Below are positions 48,981 through 58,430 of a stretch of 64,000 bases of DNA, one piece after another; position 1 is the stretch's first letter; each line of letters opens with the position of its first letter. The stretch is from Mesorhizobium huakuii (lineage in GTDB: Bacteria; Pseudomonadota; Alphaproteobacteria; Rhizobiales; Rhizobiaceae), in contig NZ_BSNY01000012.1 in assembly GCF_030160235.1 (NCBI RefSeq), positions 1-64,000 on the forward strand. The letters are read 5' to 3'. The position numbers were made by a program, and so were the translations under genes. Below the pieces are notes generated by a model. It was not told the DNA's origin. It did not search any database and was given only the letters and a program-made list of their open reading frames with translations.

Positions 48981-50225
48981 ATGCAAACGTCAAGGAAACT
49001 TCGGCGCGTAGCGCTTTTTAGCGCCATCGCCATGGTGGTCGCCAGCGCGGCGTCCGCGCAAGAGGTCAAGGTCTGGACCCTGACCTTCGCCAATGATTCC
49101 GCCAACAAGGCATGGGCTGACATCGTCAAGGAATTCGAGGCTGCCAATCCTGGTGTCACCATCAAGGTGGAAGGCCGCGGCACCGATGAACACAAGTCGG
49201 CGCTACGGGTCGCCTCAGGTTCCGACCAGGGACCGGACATCTATTTCATGTGGGGCGGCCTTGGCCTTGGCGGCGAATTCGTCAAGGCGGGACTCAGCCT
49301 GCCGCTCGACAAATACTACTCCCAATACAAATGGGACGACGAACTGCTCTCACCGGCGCTTTCCTTCTCCAAGCAGTATGAGGGTGGCAGGCACGGCGTG
49401 CCCTACACATTCCACGGCGAGGCGCTTTATTACAACAAGGCGCTGTTCGAGAAGGCCGGTATTACCACGGCCCCCGCGACCTATGATGAACTTGTCGCAG
49501 ACGCCGAAAAGCTGAAAGCCGCCGGCATCCCGGCGATCACCTTTGGCGGAACCGTCAACTGGCACGTCATGCGTCTCATGGACATGATCCTGGAGACCAA
49601 ATGCGGCGTCGACAAGCATGACCGTCTGATGAGCATGCAGGTGAACTGGGCCGACGAGGCCTGCGCCACGGCCTCATTCGAGGAATTCCACAAATGGACA
49701 TCGAATTACACACTGAAGCCGTTCATGGGGATCGATCAGGCGCAGTCGTTCAATCTCTTCCTCGGCAATCGAGCCGCCATGATGCTTGAAGGCGACTGGC
49801 TGGTCGGGCAGCTCAAGGGTGAAAACCGCACCGCGGATTTTGGTCTGTTCCCGTTCCCGACCGGTACTGACCGCCTCTACGGTTTCGCCGAGTACAACTA
49901 CATTTCGACCAAGAGCAAAGTTCCCGACATCGCCGCCAAATTCCTGAACTATCTCGAATCCACCGACGTGCAGCAAAAGCACCTTGGCGATTTCGGTTCG
50001 ATCTCGGTCAACAAGAACGTCAAGTACACGAGCACAGAACCGCTCGACCAGAAATGGATCGAGATCTTCGGCAAGTTCCCCGCGACGTTCGTCAATGGCG
50101 ACCAGGCTTTTCCGCTCGACGTCACCACCGAATACTTCCGGGTGATCAACGAGGTAGCGAGCGACAATCTCGATCCCAAGGCGGCAGCCGCCGAGCTGCA
50201 GAAATTCATCGGCAATCGCAGCTGA
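48981..50225 (+). CDS. sugar ABC transporter substrate-binding protein
   Basis: Periplasmic binding protein of 414 residues. The ATG at 48981 has an ideal GGGAGGAG site; the longer frame is unsupported. A Sec signal peptide ends at ASAASAQE. The mature protein has the family 1 pattern (VKVWTLTFANDSANKAWADIV, VPYTFHGEALYYNKALFEKAGI in two parts, AAMMLEGDWLVGQL). First gene of an operon with two permeases, an apiosidase-like hydrolase and an ATPase, so an apiose-containing or related plant oligosaccharide is a reasonable ligand guess. Confidence 0.92.
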   Translation: MQTSRKLRRVALFSAIAMVVASAASAQEVKVWTLTFANDSANKAWADIVKEFEAANPGVTIKVEGRGTDEHKSALRVASGSDQGPDIYFMWGGLGLGGEFVKAGLSLPLDKYYSQYKWDDELLSPALSFSKQYEGGRHGVPYTFHGEALYYNKALFEKAGITTAPATYDELVADAEKLKAAGIPAITFGGTVNWHVMRLMDMILETKCGVDKHDRLMSMQVNWADEACATASFEEFHKWTSNYTLKPFMGIDQAQSFNLFLGNRAAMMLEGDWLVGQLKGENRTADFGLFPFPTGTDRLYGFAEYNYISTKSKVPDIAAKFLNYLESTDVQQKHLGDFGSISVNKNVKYTSTEPLDQKWIEIFGKFPATFVNGDQAFPLDVTTEYFRVINEVASDNLDPKAAAAELQKFIGNRS

Positions 50226-50240
50226 TATTGAACCTCGTGA

Positions 50241-50277
50241 TGGCCGGCCCCGACAAGCCGCAGGCCGGGGCCGGCCA
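50241..50277 (+). other. intergenic stem-loop after binding-protein gene
   Basis: A perfect 12-bp inverted repeat TGGCCGGCCCCG / CGGGGCCGGCCA with a 13-base loop lies 15 bases after the binding-protein stop and 33 bases before the first permease. There is no T-run, so it is better read as a stabilising or attenuating hairpin. Confidence 0.75.
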
Positions 50278-50310
50278 GCCGATTCTCCTGCACCGCTCCC
50301 GGGACGATAC

Positions 50311-51264
50311 ATGGCCGTGAACATTTCCGCCGCCGATCGCCATGCGCGAATGCCTGCCCGGTCAGGCCAGCTTCGCCGGAAACTGCAGGATCCGACCTTG
50401 CAGGGACTGATGCTGTTGGCGCCCGCGGTGCTGGCCTACGCAGTCTTTGCCTTCTATCCGATGATCGACGTCATCCAGCTCAGCTTCATGAAATGGAATG
50501 GACTGAACGCCGACAAGCATTGGGTGGGGCTCGACAACTACCGCTACGTGCTCGCCGACGATCCGGTGTTCTGGGTCGCCTTCAAGAACACGCTGATCTG
50601 GACTTTCCTGTCGGTCATCTTCCCGCCGCTGATCGGCTTTGGGTTGGCGCTCGGCCTGAACCAGAACATCCCTGGCCGCTCGCCGCTGCGCGCCCTGTTC
50701 TACATGCCCGTGATCATCGCGCCGATCGCGGTGGCAACCATGTGGCGCTGGATGTTCGACCCCTTCTTCGGGTTGTTCAACAGTTTGCTCTCCGCAGCCG
50801 GATGGCCCAACCTGATCCAGGATTGGCTGGGTGACCGCAACGTCGCGCTCTATTCGGTCTTCATCGGTTATGTCTGGGAGGTCGCGGGCTTCTCGATGGT
50901 GTTGTTCCTGGCCGGCCTGCAAGGGGTTTCGCAGACTCTGATCGAAGCCGCCCGCATCGATGGCGCAGGGCGCTTCCAGCTGTTCCGCTATGTAACGCTG
51001 CCGGCGCTGAGGCCCACCATAACCATCGTCCTGATCCTGTCGCTGATCAACTCGCTGAAAGCCTTCGACATCGTCTACGGCATGACCGGCGGCGGCCCGG
51101 CACAATCGACGCAGATGCTCGCTATGTGGGCCTATACGCAGGCCATGCAACTCGGTGACTTCGGTCGTGGCAGCGCCATCTCCGTCGTGCTCTTGCTCAT
51201 CACCGTTGCCATCGTCATCCCGTATCTGCGCTGGACGCTGAAGCGGCAGGAGGCGTATCAATGA
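50311..51264 (+). CDS. sugar ABC transporter permease (MalF type)
   Basis: Permease of 317 residues. It has an N-terminal basic tail, a first membrane segment (LMLLAPAVLAYAVFAFYPM), WVGLDNYRYVL as typical of MalF/UgpA permeases, and the EAA loop SQTLIEAARIDGAGRFQLF. It overlaps the next permease by four bases. Forms the channel with it. Confidence 0.9.
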   Translation: MAVNISAADRHARMPARSGQLRRKLQDPTLQGLMLLAPAVLAYAVFAFYPMIDVIQLSFMKWNGLNADKHWVGLDNYRYVLADDPVFWVAFKNTLIWTFLSVIFPPLIGFGLALGLNQNIPGRSPLRALFYMPVIIAPIAVATMWRWMFDPFFGLFNSLLSAAGWPNLIQDWLGDRNVALYSVFIGYVWEVAGFSMVLFLAGLQGVSQTLIEAARIDGAGRFQLFRYVTLPALRPTITIVLILSLINSLKAFDIVYGMTGGGPAQSTQMLAMWAYTQAMQLGDFGRGSAISVVLLLITVAIVIPYLRWTLKRQEAYQ

Positions 51265-52127
51265 GTGGCGTCGCCAGCCCCTTTCGACAGGCCGGCGCGG
51301 AGCGCGTGGATCCGCTGCTGGTGGCATTGTGGATCGCGCTGATCATCGTCGCCATGGTCTGGATCGCTCCGTTCGTCTTCATCATCTTCACGTCGCTGAA
51401 ATCGAACGCCACGGTGATGGGGACCGGCGCATTCTCGCCGCCCACCAGCCTCGCCTGGGAGAATTTCACCAATGCCTGGCGGCGCGGCGATTTCGGCACA
51501 ACGGTCGTCAACAGCACCATCATCACCGTCATCAAGGTGCCGCTCGGGCTGATGATATCGGCCATGGCCGCCTATTCGCTGAGCCGCATCCAGATCTGGG
51601 GACACAAGGTGGTCTTCCTCGCCATCGTGTTTGGCACGATGATCCCGTTCCAGGTGATGTTGGCGCCGATCTTCAAGCAGGTGAACAGCTTCGGGCTGAT
51701 CAATACCTATGTCGGCATCATCCTGCCCTATCTCGCCTTTGGCGTCCCCTACCAGGTCTTCATCCTGCACAATTTTTTCAGGGACGTGCCGAAGGAACTG
51801 AGCGAGGCGGCGCTTATCGACGGCGCGTCGCATTTCACCGTGTTTCGGCGCATCTTCCTGCCGGTGTCGCTGCCAGTGCTTGCTGCGCTGCTGATCCTCG
51901 ACTTCGTCGCCACCTGGAACGAGTTCGCCATGGCGCTGGTCATCCTGCAGGATCCGGACCGCTGGACGTTGCCGCTCGGCCTGATGTCGTTCCAGAGCCA
52001 GTTCGCCCGCGACTATGGCCAGCTCAACGCGGCGATCGTCATGACGGTGCTGCCGGCGGCGATCGTCTATCTCATCTTCCAGCGCTACTTCGTCTCGGGG
52101 CTGACGTCGGGCGCGGTCAAGGAATAG
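51261..52127 (+). CDS. sugar ABC transporter permease (MalG type)
   Basis: Permease of 288 residues with the second-subunit pattern: an early segment WIALIIVAMVWIAPFVFII, the LSRIQIWGHKVVF region, the EAA loop PKELSEAALIDGASHFTVF, and the TWNEFAMALVIL stretch. Ends YFVSGLTSGAVKE, close to many MalG-type permeases. Followed after 18 bases by the apiosidase-like gene. Confidence 0.9.
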   Translation: MSGVASPFRQAGAERVDPLLVALWIALIIVAMVWIAPFVFIIFTSLKSNATVMGTGAFSPPTSLAWENFTNAWRRGDFGTTVVNSTIITVIKVPLGLMISAMAAYSLSRIQIWGHKVVFLAIVFGTMIPFQVMLAPIFKQVNSFGLINTYVGIILPYLAFGVPYQVFILHNFFRDVPKELSEAALIDGASHFTVFRRIFLPVSLPVLAALLILDFVATWNEFAMALVILQDPDRWTLPLGLMSFQSQFARDYGQLNAAIVMTVLPAAIVYLIFQRYFVSGLTSGAVKE

Positions 52128-52145
52128 CAACGCAAGGAACCACGG

Positions 52146-53663
52146 ATGACCGACGGCACGACAGTCGAGAAATGGGACATGTTCGAGATCGAACTGAAGG
52201 GGCCAGCGGATGGCAATCCCTTTGTCGAGATCGAGTTGTCCGCCAGCTTTTCGCAAGCGAACCGTAGCATCGCGGTTCCAGGCTTTTACGATGGCGACGG
52301 CATCTACCGCATCCGTTTCATGCCAGACAATGAAGGCAGCTGGAGCTACGTCACGCAGTCCAACAGCCCGTTGCTGACAGGCATTGGCGGTGCCTTCGAT
52401 GCGGTGGCGCCGGCGGCCGGCAACCATGGCCCGGTGCGCGTGCGCAACAAATTCCATTTCGCCTACGCCGACGGCACACCCTACTTCCCGTTCGGCACCA
52501 CTTGCTATGCCTGGACGCACCAGCCGCTCGAGATGCAGGCCGAGACGCTGGCAACGTTGAAGAAAGCGCGCTTCAACAAGGTGCGCATGGGTGTCTTCCC
52601 GAAGGACTATCCTTACAACACCAATCCAGCGCTGCATTCGATTTTCGAGACAGGGCGGGACGGCAAGGAGGATTTCGACCGGCCGAATCCGGCCGCCTTC
52701 CGCCACTTCGAGACTCAGATCGGTGCACTGCGTAATCTCGGCATCGAGGCCGACATCATCATCTTCCATCCCTATGATCGGTGGGGCTACGCCGACATGA
52801 GCGCGGCTCAGGATTTCCGCTATGTCGCCTACCTCGCGGCACGGCTCGCGGCTTATCGCAACGTCTGGTGGTCGCTGGCCAACGAGTACGATTTCCTGCT
52901 CGACACCAAGCCGATGGCGCAGTGGGATCGCTACTTCCATATCCTCGAGGAAAACGACCCCTACCAACATCTGAAATCGATCCACAATGGCGAGCAGTCG
53001 ATGAATTTCGACCATCGTAAACCGTGGGTCAGCCATGTCTGCATCCAGAACTGGGACGTGAAACGAACACCCGAATGGCGCGACGCCTACGGTAAGCCGG
53101 TCGTCAACGACGAACCTGAATATGAAGGCAACATCGTCTTCCCATGGGGCAACATCAGTGCCGAAGAACTGGTGCATCGCTTCTGGCTCACCGTCATGCG
53201 CGGCGGCTATGCCGGGCATGGCGAAACCTACATGCACCCGCGGGATCTGATCTGGTGGGCCAAGGGCGGCCGGCTTCACGGCGAGGCGTGGAAGCGGATC
53301 GGCTTCCTGCGCGACCTCATCGAAGAGGACGTCAGCAACGGGTTGGAGCCGATGGGCCACAACAGTGCCTGGCCGTGGAGCCGGGTCTCCGGCGCCAGCG
53401 ACGGCGATCTCCGCTATATCTATCTTGGCGAGCATCAGCCGGTCGTCTGGTCCACCGGCCTACCGCTGCAGGATGGCGACTACGACATCGACATCATCGA
53501 CACTTGGGCCATGACGGTGACGCCAGCCACGAAAGTGGCGGCGCCAATTCCGCATCCAACACGCCATGGCTCGGTCGTGCGTGGGGGCAAGGCGGACGCT
53601 GCTTTCGCGGTAGAGTTGCCCGGCAAGCCCTATCAAGCCATCCGCGTCAGGCCACGGCGCTAG
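52146..53663 (+). CDS. apiosidase-like glycoside hydrolase (DUF5060, DUF4038/GH140-like)
   Basis: Protein of 505 residues with three parts: an N-terminal DUF5060 beta domain (about 1-95), a TIM barrel of the DUF4038 apiosidase-like type (about 105-420), and a C-terminal DUF5605-like beta domain. The likely acid/base Glu247 lies in [10 protein letters not shown] and the likely nucleophile Glu323 in [10 protein letters not shown]. There is no signal peptide, so cleavage should happen in the cytoplasm after import. GH140, the founding characterised family of this domain, contains a beta-apiosidase. The gene sits between permease and ATPase genes in one operon, and apiose catabolic genes follow downstream. 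A different glycosidic substrate cannot be excluded from sequence alone. Confidence 0.8.
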   Translation: MTDGTTVEKWDMFEIELKGPADGNPFVEIELSASFSQANRSIAVPGFYDGDGIYRIRFMPDNEGSWSYVTQSNSPLLTGIGGAFDAVAPAAGNHGPVRVRNKFHFAYADGTPYFPFGTTCYAWTHQPLEMQAETLATLKKARFNKVRMGVFPKDYPYNTNPALHSIFETGRDGKEDFDRPNPAAFRHFETQIGALRNLGIEADIIIFHPYDRWGYADMSAAQDFRYVAYLAARLAAYRNVWWSLANEYDFLLDTKPMAQWDRYFHILEENDPYQHLKSIHNGEQSMNFDHRKPWVSHVCIQNWDVKRTPEWRDAYGKPVVNDEPEYEGNIVFPWGNISAEELVHRFWLTVMRGGYAGHGETYMHPRDLIWWAKGGRLHGEAWKRIGFLRDLIEEDVSNGLEPMGHNSAWPWSRVSGASDGDLRYIYLGEHQPVVWSTGLPLQDGDYDIDIIDTWAMTVTPATKVAAPIPHPTRHGSVVRGGKADAAFAVELPGKPYQAIRVRPRR

Positions 53664-53680
53664 CAAAACGGGGTTGCAAG

Positions 53681-54745
53681 ATGTCTTCTGTCCAGATCGT
53701 CGACGTGAAGAAGTCCTATGGTGCGACCCCCGTGATCCATGGGGTCAGCGTCGACATCGAGGATGGTGAATTTGTCATTCTGGTCGGCCCTTCGGGCTGT
53801 GGAAAATCGACGCTGCTGCGCATGATCGCCGGGCTCGAAACCATCTCGGGCGGCGAGATCTCGATCGGCGAGCGGGTGGTCAACCATCTCCAGCCAAAGG
53901 AACGGGACATCGCCATGGTGTTCCAGAACTATGCGCTCTATCCGCAGATGACCGTCGCGCAGAATATGGGTTTCGCCCTGGAACTCGCAGGTGCCAAGCA
54001 AGCCGAGATCAAGAAAAAGGTCGATACGGCGGCATCGATCCTGGGGCTGCAGCCGCTGCTTGCGCGCTACCCGCGCCAGTTGTCCGGCGGCCAGCGCCAG
54101 CGCGTCGCCATGGGCCGCGCCATCGTGCGCGATCCCAAGGTGTTCCTGTTCGACGAACCTCTGTCGAACCTTGATGCCAAGCTGCGCGTGCAGATGCGAT
54201 CCGAGATCAAGGCGCTGCACCAGCGGCTCAAATCGACCATCGTCTACGTCACCCACGATCAGATCGAGGCGATGACGATGGCCGACAAGATCGTGGTGCT
54301 CAACGGCGGCAGGATCGAGCAGGTCGGAAGCCCGCTCGAGCTCTATGACCGGCCGGTAAACATGTTCGTCGCCGGCTTCCTTGGATCACCGGCGATGAAT
54401 TTCATCGAAGGAACAGTGCGCGGCGATCCGCATCCCGGCCTCGAACTGGACGAAGGATCAATCATCCCGCTGTCAGCCATTCCCGCCGCAGCCGCGGGAC
54501 GGCGCCTCGTGCTGGGCGTGCGTCCGGAGGACATTCATATCGACAGCGAAACCGGCGCCGCGGCGAAGGTGATCGTCGTCGAGCCGACGGGCGCCGAGAC
54601 GCATCTTTCGGTCGAAATGGCGGGCCATGAACTCGTCTGCGTGCTGCGCGAACGCGTCACTTTGAAGCCGGATGAGACCGTCATGCTTTCCGTACGAAAG
54701 TCGGCCGTGCATTTCTTCGACCCGGCGTCGGGAAGCCGCATCTGA
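53681..54745 (+). CDS. sugar ABC transporter ATPase (UgpC/MalK type)
   Basis: ATPase of 354 residues. The ATG at 53681 is 17 bases after the hydrolase stop; the long upstream frame reads the hydrolase out of phase. Walker [11 protein letters not shown]-loop [11 protein letters not shown], signature LSGGQRQR, Walker [13 protein letters not shown] and the C-terminal OB-fold regulatory region are all present. It completes a full CUT1 importer and is the last gene of the operon. Confidence 0.92.
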   Translation: MSSVQIVDVKKSYGATPVIHGVSVDIEDGEFVILVGPSGCGKSTLLRMIAGLETISGGEISIGERVVNHLQPKERDIAMVFQNYALYPQMTVAQNMGFALELAGAKQAEIKKKVDTAASILGLQPLLARYPRQLSGGQRQRVAMGRAIVRDPKVFLFDEPLSNLDAKLRVQMRSEIKALHQRLKSTIVYVTHDQIEAMTMADKIVVLNGGRIEQVGSPLELYDRPVNMFVAGFLGSPAMNFIEGTVRGDPHPGLELDEGSIIPLSAIPAAAAGRRLVLGVRPEDIHIDSETGAAAKVIVVEPTGAETHLSVEMAGHELVCVLRERVTLKPDETVMLSVRKSAVHFFDPASGSRI

Positions 54746-54939
54746 TTGATGTTTGCGATAAGCCCGTCCGGGATGTTCGGGGGGTGGTTCTGCCAGCGAC
54801 GCGGCGGCTTGCTCGTCGTCGCTCATATGCGCGCGTGAATTGCCGTCGCCGTGGGCCGGAAGGTGCTGACGAAGGATGCGGCAAAGCCTCGAAAATCACA
54901 GCAATCACCGATGCGGTCATTTGCCGCCAGGCAACTCCA

Positions 54940-56268
54940 TCAACACCCGAGGCCGTCGCGAATGGCGCTAAAATAGCGATCGGTTCCGACCTGGCCGCCC
55001 TTCAGCGCGATTTCGAGGCCGTCGACCTCGCCGCCACCATGGGCAAGGCAGAGCGGCGAACCCGGCGATTGCGGCAGTGGCATGCGCACGGTCAGTGCGT
55101 CGATGGACAATTGTCCCAGCGCATGGCTGGAGGTGTCGCCGCCGGCGATGACCGCGCGCCGGAGTTTCTGGTCGATGACCAGCCGGCGCAGAATGTCGCC
55201 CAGCGCTCGGCCGAGCCGGTTTCGCGCACCTTCAATATGGTCGATCTCGGCACTGCGATCAGCCTGGGGACCAAGGGCGGTGTAGAGAATGACGCTGCGC
55301 CCTGCCGTGAGACTCGCCAGGCCGCTCGCGACGGCGCGCTCGATTGCCTCGCCGGCGCTGTCCGAAACCAGCTGAATGGCATCGATCTGGATGCCGTCGA
55401 ACCCATGGGCGAGCGCGAAGCGGATCTGCTTCTCGGTGGTCGGCGACACACTGCCCGAGACCACGGCGAGCCGATCCACCGGACCGGGCGGCACGAAGGA
55501 CGCGTGCCCCGCGGCGATGCCCTTGCCGGCCCATTCGGCAAGCAGGGCATATTCGACGCCCGAGGATCCGACGACGAAACCATGACCTTGTTCGCAAATC
55601 CGCCAGATCTGCTCGCCGACGCGCGTCTGCGTCTGGCGGCTTTCGACGTCGAACAGGACGATTTCCTTGTCCTGCAAGGCTTGGTCGACGGTTTGCGAAA
55701 GGTCATCCGCCTGCAGCGCCGCCAGGTCGACAAGGCCGGAACCGAGATCGGTCTGGCGATGGAGGTGGACGAGCAGGTCGGCTTCCTTCATCGGCGTCAC
55801 CGGATGCCGGCTCATGACGGGATGGCGGTCGATACGGAAATAGGTGCCGCGAAACGCCGCGAAGAGGTTTCCGAACGCCGTGTAGCGTTTGAGCTGAGGC
55901 GCCCCGACAATCACCGGCACGCTCTTCTGGTCGAAGACACGCCGGCCGATCTCGATGGCGCGGCCAATGCTGCCGATCGCCGGGCTGGAATCGAAGGTCG
56001 AGCAGATCTTGTAATGGCAAACCGTCGCTTTGAGGCTTCTTAGCCATCTAAAAGCAGGCGCCAGATTTTCGTCCATCCATTGCGGCGTCTCGCTGCGGCT
56101 CGTGCCAGCCAGTCCCACGGCGCGGCAATGCGCAAACCGCCCTAGCAGTTGCTGGTCGGGTTGACGCATGAACAGCACGGTCGGCACGCCGCCAAGCTCG
56201 AGCGCTTCCATGACGTCGGTCGAGCCAGTGAGGTCGTCGCCATAGTAGCTAAGCAGCAGGTTCTGCAT
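54940..56268 (-). CDS. oiaK: four-carbon acid sugar kinase family protein, OiaK-like
   Basis: DUF1537 kinase of 442 residues. The N-terminal domain starts with LLSYYGDDLTGSTDVMEAL, where the two Asp residues of the DDxTG motif bind substrate, and the C-terminal domain has the ATP-site segments SGSVSPTTEKQI and VIAGGDTSSHAL. The ATG at 56268 is chosen; a GTG at 56280 that overlaps the preceding stop is also possible. It directly follows a RuBisCO-like protein gene. This pair is known from D-apiose catabolism, where OiaK phosphorylates 3-oxo-isoapionate. The symbol rests on that context, and other DUF1537 kinases act on tetronates. Confidence 0.72.
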   Translation of the reverse strand: MQNLLLSYYGDDLTGSTDVMEALELGGVPTVLFMRQPDQQLLGRFAHCRAVGLAGTSRSETPQWMDENLAPAFRWLRSLKATVCHYKICSTFDSSPAIGSIGRAIEIGRRVFDQKSVPVIVGAPQLKRYTAFGNLFAAFRGTYFRIDRHPVMSRHPVTPMKEADLLVHLHRQTDLGSGLVDLAALQADDLSQTVDQALQDKEIVLFDVESRQTQTRVGEQIWRICEQGHGFVVGSSGVEYALLAEWAGKGIAAGHASFVPPGPVDRLAVVSGSVSPTTEKQIRFALAHGFDGIQIDAIQLVSDSAGEAIERAVASGLASLTAGRSVILYTALGPQADRSAEIDHIEGARNRLGRALGDILRRLVIDQKLRRAVIAGGDTSSHALGQLSIDALTVRMPLPQSPGSPLCLAHGGGEVDGLEIALKGGQVGTDRYFSAIRDGLGC

Positions 56269-56276
56269 GACTTCGC

Positions 56277-57527
56277 TCACGCCGCCCTGCCGTCGCCGAA
56301 TTTTTCGATCGACCGTGCGAGCTCGGCATGGCTGCGGGCATATTCCGCCAGGGGGATGCCATCGACCGCCGCTTGCCAGGCTTGCTGGACGGCGCGCACG
56401 CCGGCGCCCGGCCCGTCCGGATGGCTGACGATGCCACCGCCGCAGAGGTAGAGCAGATCGACTGTTCGGCCGGTTCGTTGGTAGGTCTCGGGCGCCTGCC
56501 CGCCCCACTGGCCGGACCCTGCGACCGGCAGCGCGCAATCGTCAGGCGAAAAGATCGGCGTCGTCACTGCCTTGAAGGATTCGATGAAGGATGCATCCGG
56601 CTCCCAATATTTTGAAGCGATGCCGTTGATCTGGAACTGGTCGACGCCAAGCAGCCGCCAGAACTGCTGCCACACCTTGAAATCCATGCCGAGGCCGGGG
56701 TGGCGGGTGAGGATGTCCCAGCCATTGCGATGGGCGTGCAGCACCAGGCTGGAGCGCTTTCTCAAGTAGGCCATGCCGCCGAAGCCGATGGAGTTGATGT
56801 TGATCACCGCGCAATTGCCGCCGGCCTTCGCCACCAGATCGTGGTTGCGCATCATCTCGTCCGGATCGGCATGCGAGATGCCGAAGGCGTACATCACCTT
56901 TTTGCCGGTCTTCTGCTCGTAGTCGAGGATGAGCGGCATGATCGCCTTCACCCGCTCGGCCAGCGGCGAGTAGGCCGGGCTCATCAGCTTCTCGTCGTCC
57001 TTGATGAAGTCGACGCCGGCTTCGATCAACTCACCCACCATCTCGGCCGTCTCATGCGGCCTTAAGCCGAGTGCCGGCTTGACGATGGTGCCGATGATCG
57101 GGCGTCCCTCGACGCCGGTCAGCTTGCGGCTGCCGGCGACGCCGAACTGCGGGCCGGGATGGGCGCCGCGATAGTCATCAGGCAGCTTCATGTCGACGAT
57201 GCGGATACCCGACAGGCCTTTGATCGAATAGGTGCCGCCGATGGCGATGGTCATCAGTGCTGACAGGTCGGTGCCGATAGCGTCGAAGGGAAAGGCGATG
57301 TCGACATCGGCGCGCTTGAATGGTCCATTGCCGGCTTCCGGAATGGAGGGTTGCACGGCGTCGGGTAGATGCCGGATCGCCAGGACGCGCGCCGCCACGC
57401 GCGCCTTCAGTTCCTCGGTTTCGCCGGGCAGCGCGACGAAGGTGCCGGTCGACTGGTCGCTGGCGATCTTGGCTGCCAGGGCCTCGATGCTTTCAGACGT
57501 TTCGATGCGATAGGTGAGGGTGATCAT
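56277..57527 (-). CDS. oiaX: RuBisCO-like protein (form IV), OiaX-like decarboxylase
   Basis: RuBisCO-like protein of 416 residues. It keeps the Lys in GTIVKPALGL (Lys150) and the carbamylation/metal triad GVDFIKDDE (Lys176, Asp178, Glu179). It lacks the loop 6 Lys of true RuBisCO (the region reads GSGQWGGQAPETY), so it does not fix CO2. Next to a DUF1537 kinase and apiose dehydrogenase/lactonase genes it fits 3-oxo-isoapionate-4-phosphate decarboxylase (OiaX), which yields a tetrulose phosphate. The ATG at 57527 has no strong ribosome binding site. It is divergent from the GntR gene and coupled to the kinase gene. Confidence 0.78.
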   Translation of the reverse strand: MITLTYRIETSESIEALAAKIASDQSTGTFVALPGETEELKARVAARVLAIRHLPDAVQPSIPEAGNGPFKRADVDIAFPFDAIGTDLSALMTIAIGGTYSIKGLSGIRIVDMKLPDDYRGAHPGPQFGVAGSRKLTGVEGRPIIGTIVKPALGLRPHETAEMVGELIEAGVDFIKDDEKLMSPAYSPLAERVKAIMPLILDYEQKTGKKVMYAFGISHADPDEMMRNHDLVAKAGGNCAVININSIGFGGMAYLRKRSSLVLHAHRNGWDILTRHPGLGMDFKVWQQFWRLLGVDQFQINGIASKYWEPDASFIESFKAVTTPIFSPDDCALPVAGSGQWGGQAPETYQRTGRTVDLLYLCGGGIVSHPDGPGAGVRAVQQAWQAAVDGIPLAEYARSHAELARSIEKFGDGRAA

Positions 57528-57710
57528 GTCCGCTGTCTCAAGCCCAGGCGTTCGAAAAAGGTTCACCAGTGTCTGAAATCTGGTATAATGAGTACATAAG
57601 TATTGCAAGACATATCCGGGCTGGAGGTTTTGCAAGGTCGACAGCCGGCATTTCCGCGAATTGTGGCGGCGGTGTTAGATAGAGCCGGGTCAAGGGAGTG
57701 ATTCGCGACG

Positions 57711-58424
57711 ATGAACCGTTCGGAACCGATTGTCCGACGCAAGCTTTCCGACGAGGTCTTCTTGCGGCTGAAGCGCCTGATCACCAGCGGCGAGTTGATG
57801 CCGGGCGACGATATGCCGTCGGAGCGTGAATTGATGGAGCGTTTCGAGGTCGGCCGGCCGGCAATCCGCGAGGCGATGCAGGCGCTGAGCAATATGGGCC
57901 TTGTCGCCATCTCGCATGGCGAGCGGGCCAAGGTGCTGCAGCTCACCGCCAAGTCGATCATCAAACAGGTCGACGGCGCGGCCAAGATCATCCTGTCGTC
58001 GTCGAAGGACACGCTTGAGCACCTCAAGACCGCGCGCATTTTCTTCGAGCGTGGCATGGTCAGGGAAGCCGCCGAGAAGGCCACCGTCGAGGATGTGCAG
58101 CGGCTCAAGGCAACCGTCGCCGAGCAGCGTGCCGCGCGAGGTGATTCCGAAGGCTTCATTTCCGCCGACATGAAATTCCACACCCAGATCGCTGCGATCT
58201 CCGGCAACCCGATCTATGTCGCTGTCAGCGAGGCGATGCTGGGCTGGCTGAAGGAGTATCACACCGAAATGCTGATCTGGACCGGCAAGGAACAGTTCAC
58301 GCTGACCGAGCACGAAGAGATCATCGGACGCATCGAGAAGAAAGATGCCGATGGCGCCGAGAAGGCGATGATCAAGCATCTGGAGCGCTCGCGCGCCCTA
58401 TATGTGATGAATTCTGAAAAGTAA
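57711..58424 (+). CDS. GntR family regulator (FadR/FCD type)
   Basis: Regulator of 237 residues with an N-terminal winged helix (LKRLITSGELMPGDDMPSERELMERF, in two parts, then VGRPAIREAMQAL) and a C-terminal helical FCD domain whose metal-binding His residues are visible in ADMKFHTQIA, WLKEYHTEM and LTEHEEI. It lies between and opposite to the oiaX-like and apnL-like genes and so probably represses the apiose genes. A sugar acid is a likely effector (inference). Its stop is only six bases from the convergent lactonase gene stop. Confidence 0.88.
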   Translation: MNRSEPIVRRKLSDEVFLRLKRLITSGELMPGDDMPSERELMERFEVGRPAIREAMQALSNMGLVAISHGERAKVLQLTAKSIIKQVDGAAKIILSSSKDTLEHLKTARIFFERGMVREAAEKATVEDVQRLKATVAEQRAARGDSEGFISADMKFHTQIAAISGNPIYVAVSEAMLGWLKEYHTEMLIWTGKEQFTLTEHEEIIGRIEKKDADGAEKAMIKHLERSRALYVMNSEK

Positions 58425-58430
58425 TCTGGT

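Noticed and set aside
51258-53435. 725-codon open frame on the minus strand
   Set aside because: It is antisense to permease and hydrolase genes with clear families, is rich in His, Arg and Asp as expected of shadow frames in GC-rich DNA, and has no ribosome binding site.
56277-57527. true RuBisCO large subunit
   Set aside because: The loop 6 Lys and several substrate-binding residues are absent, and there is no small subunit or phosphoribulokinase gene.
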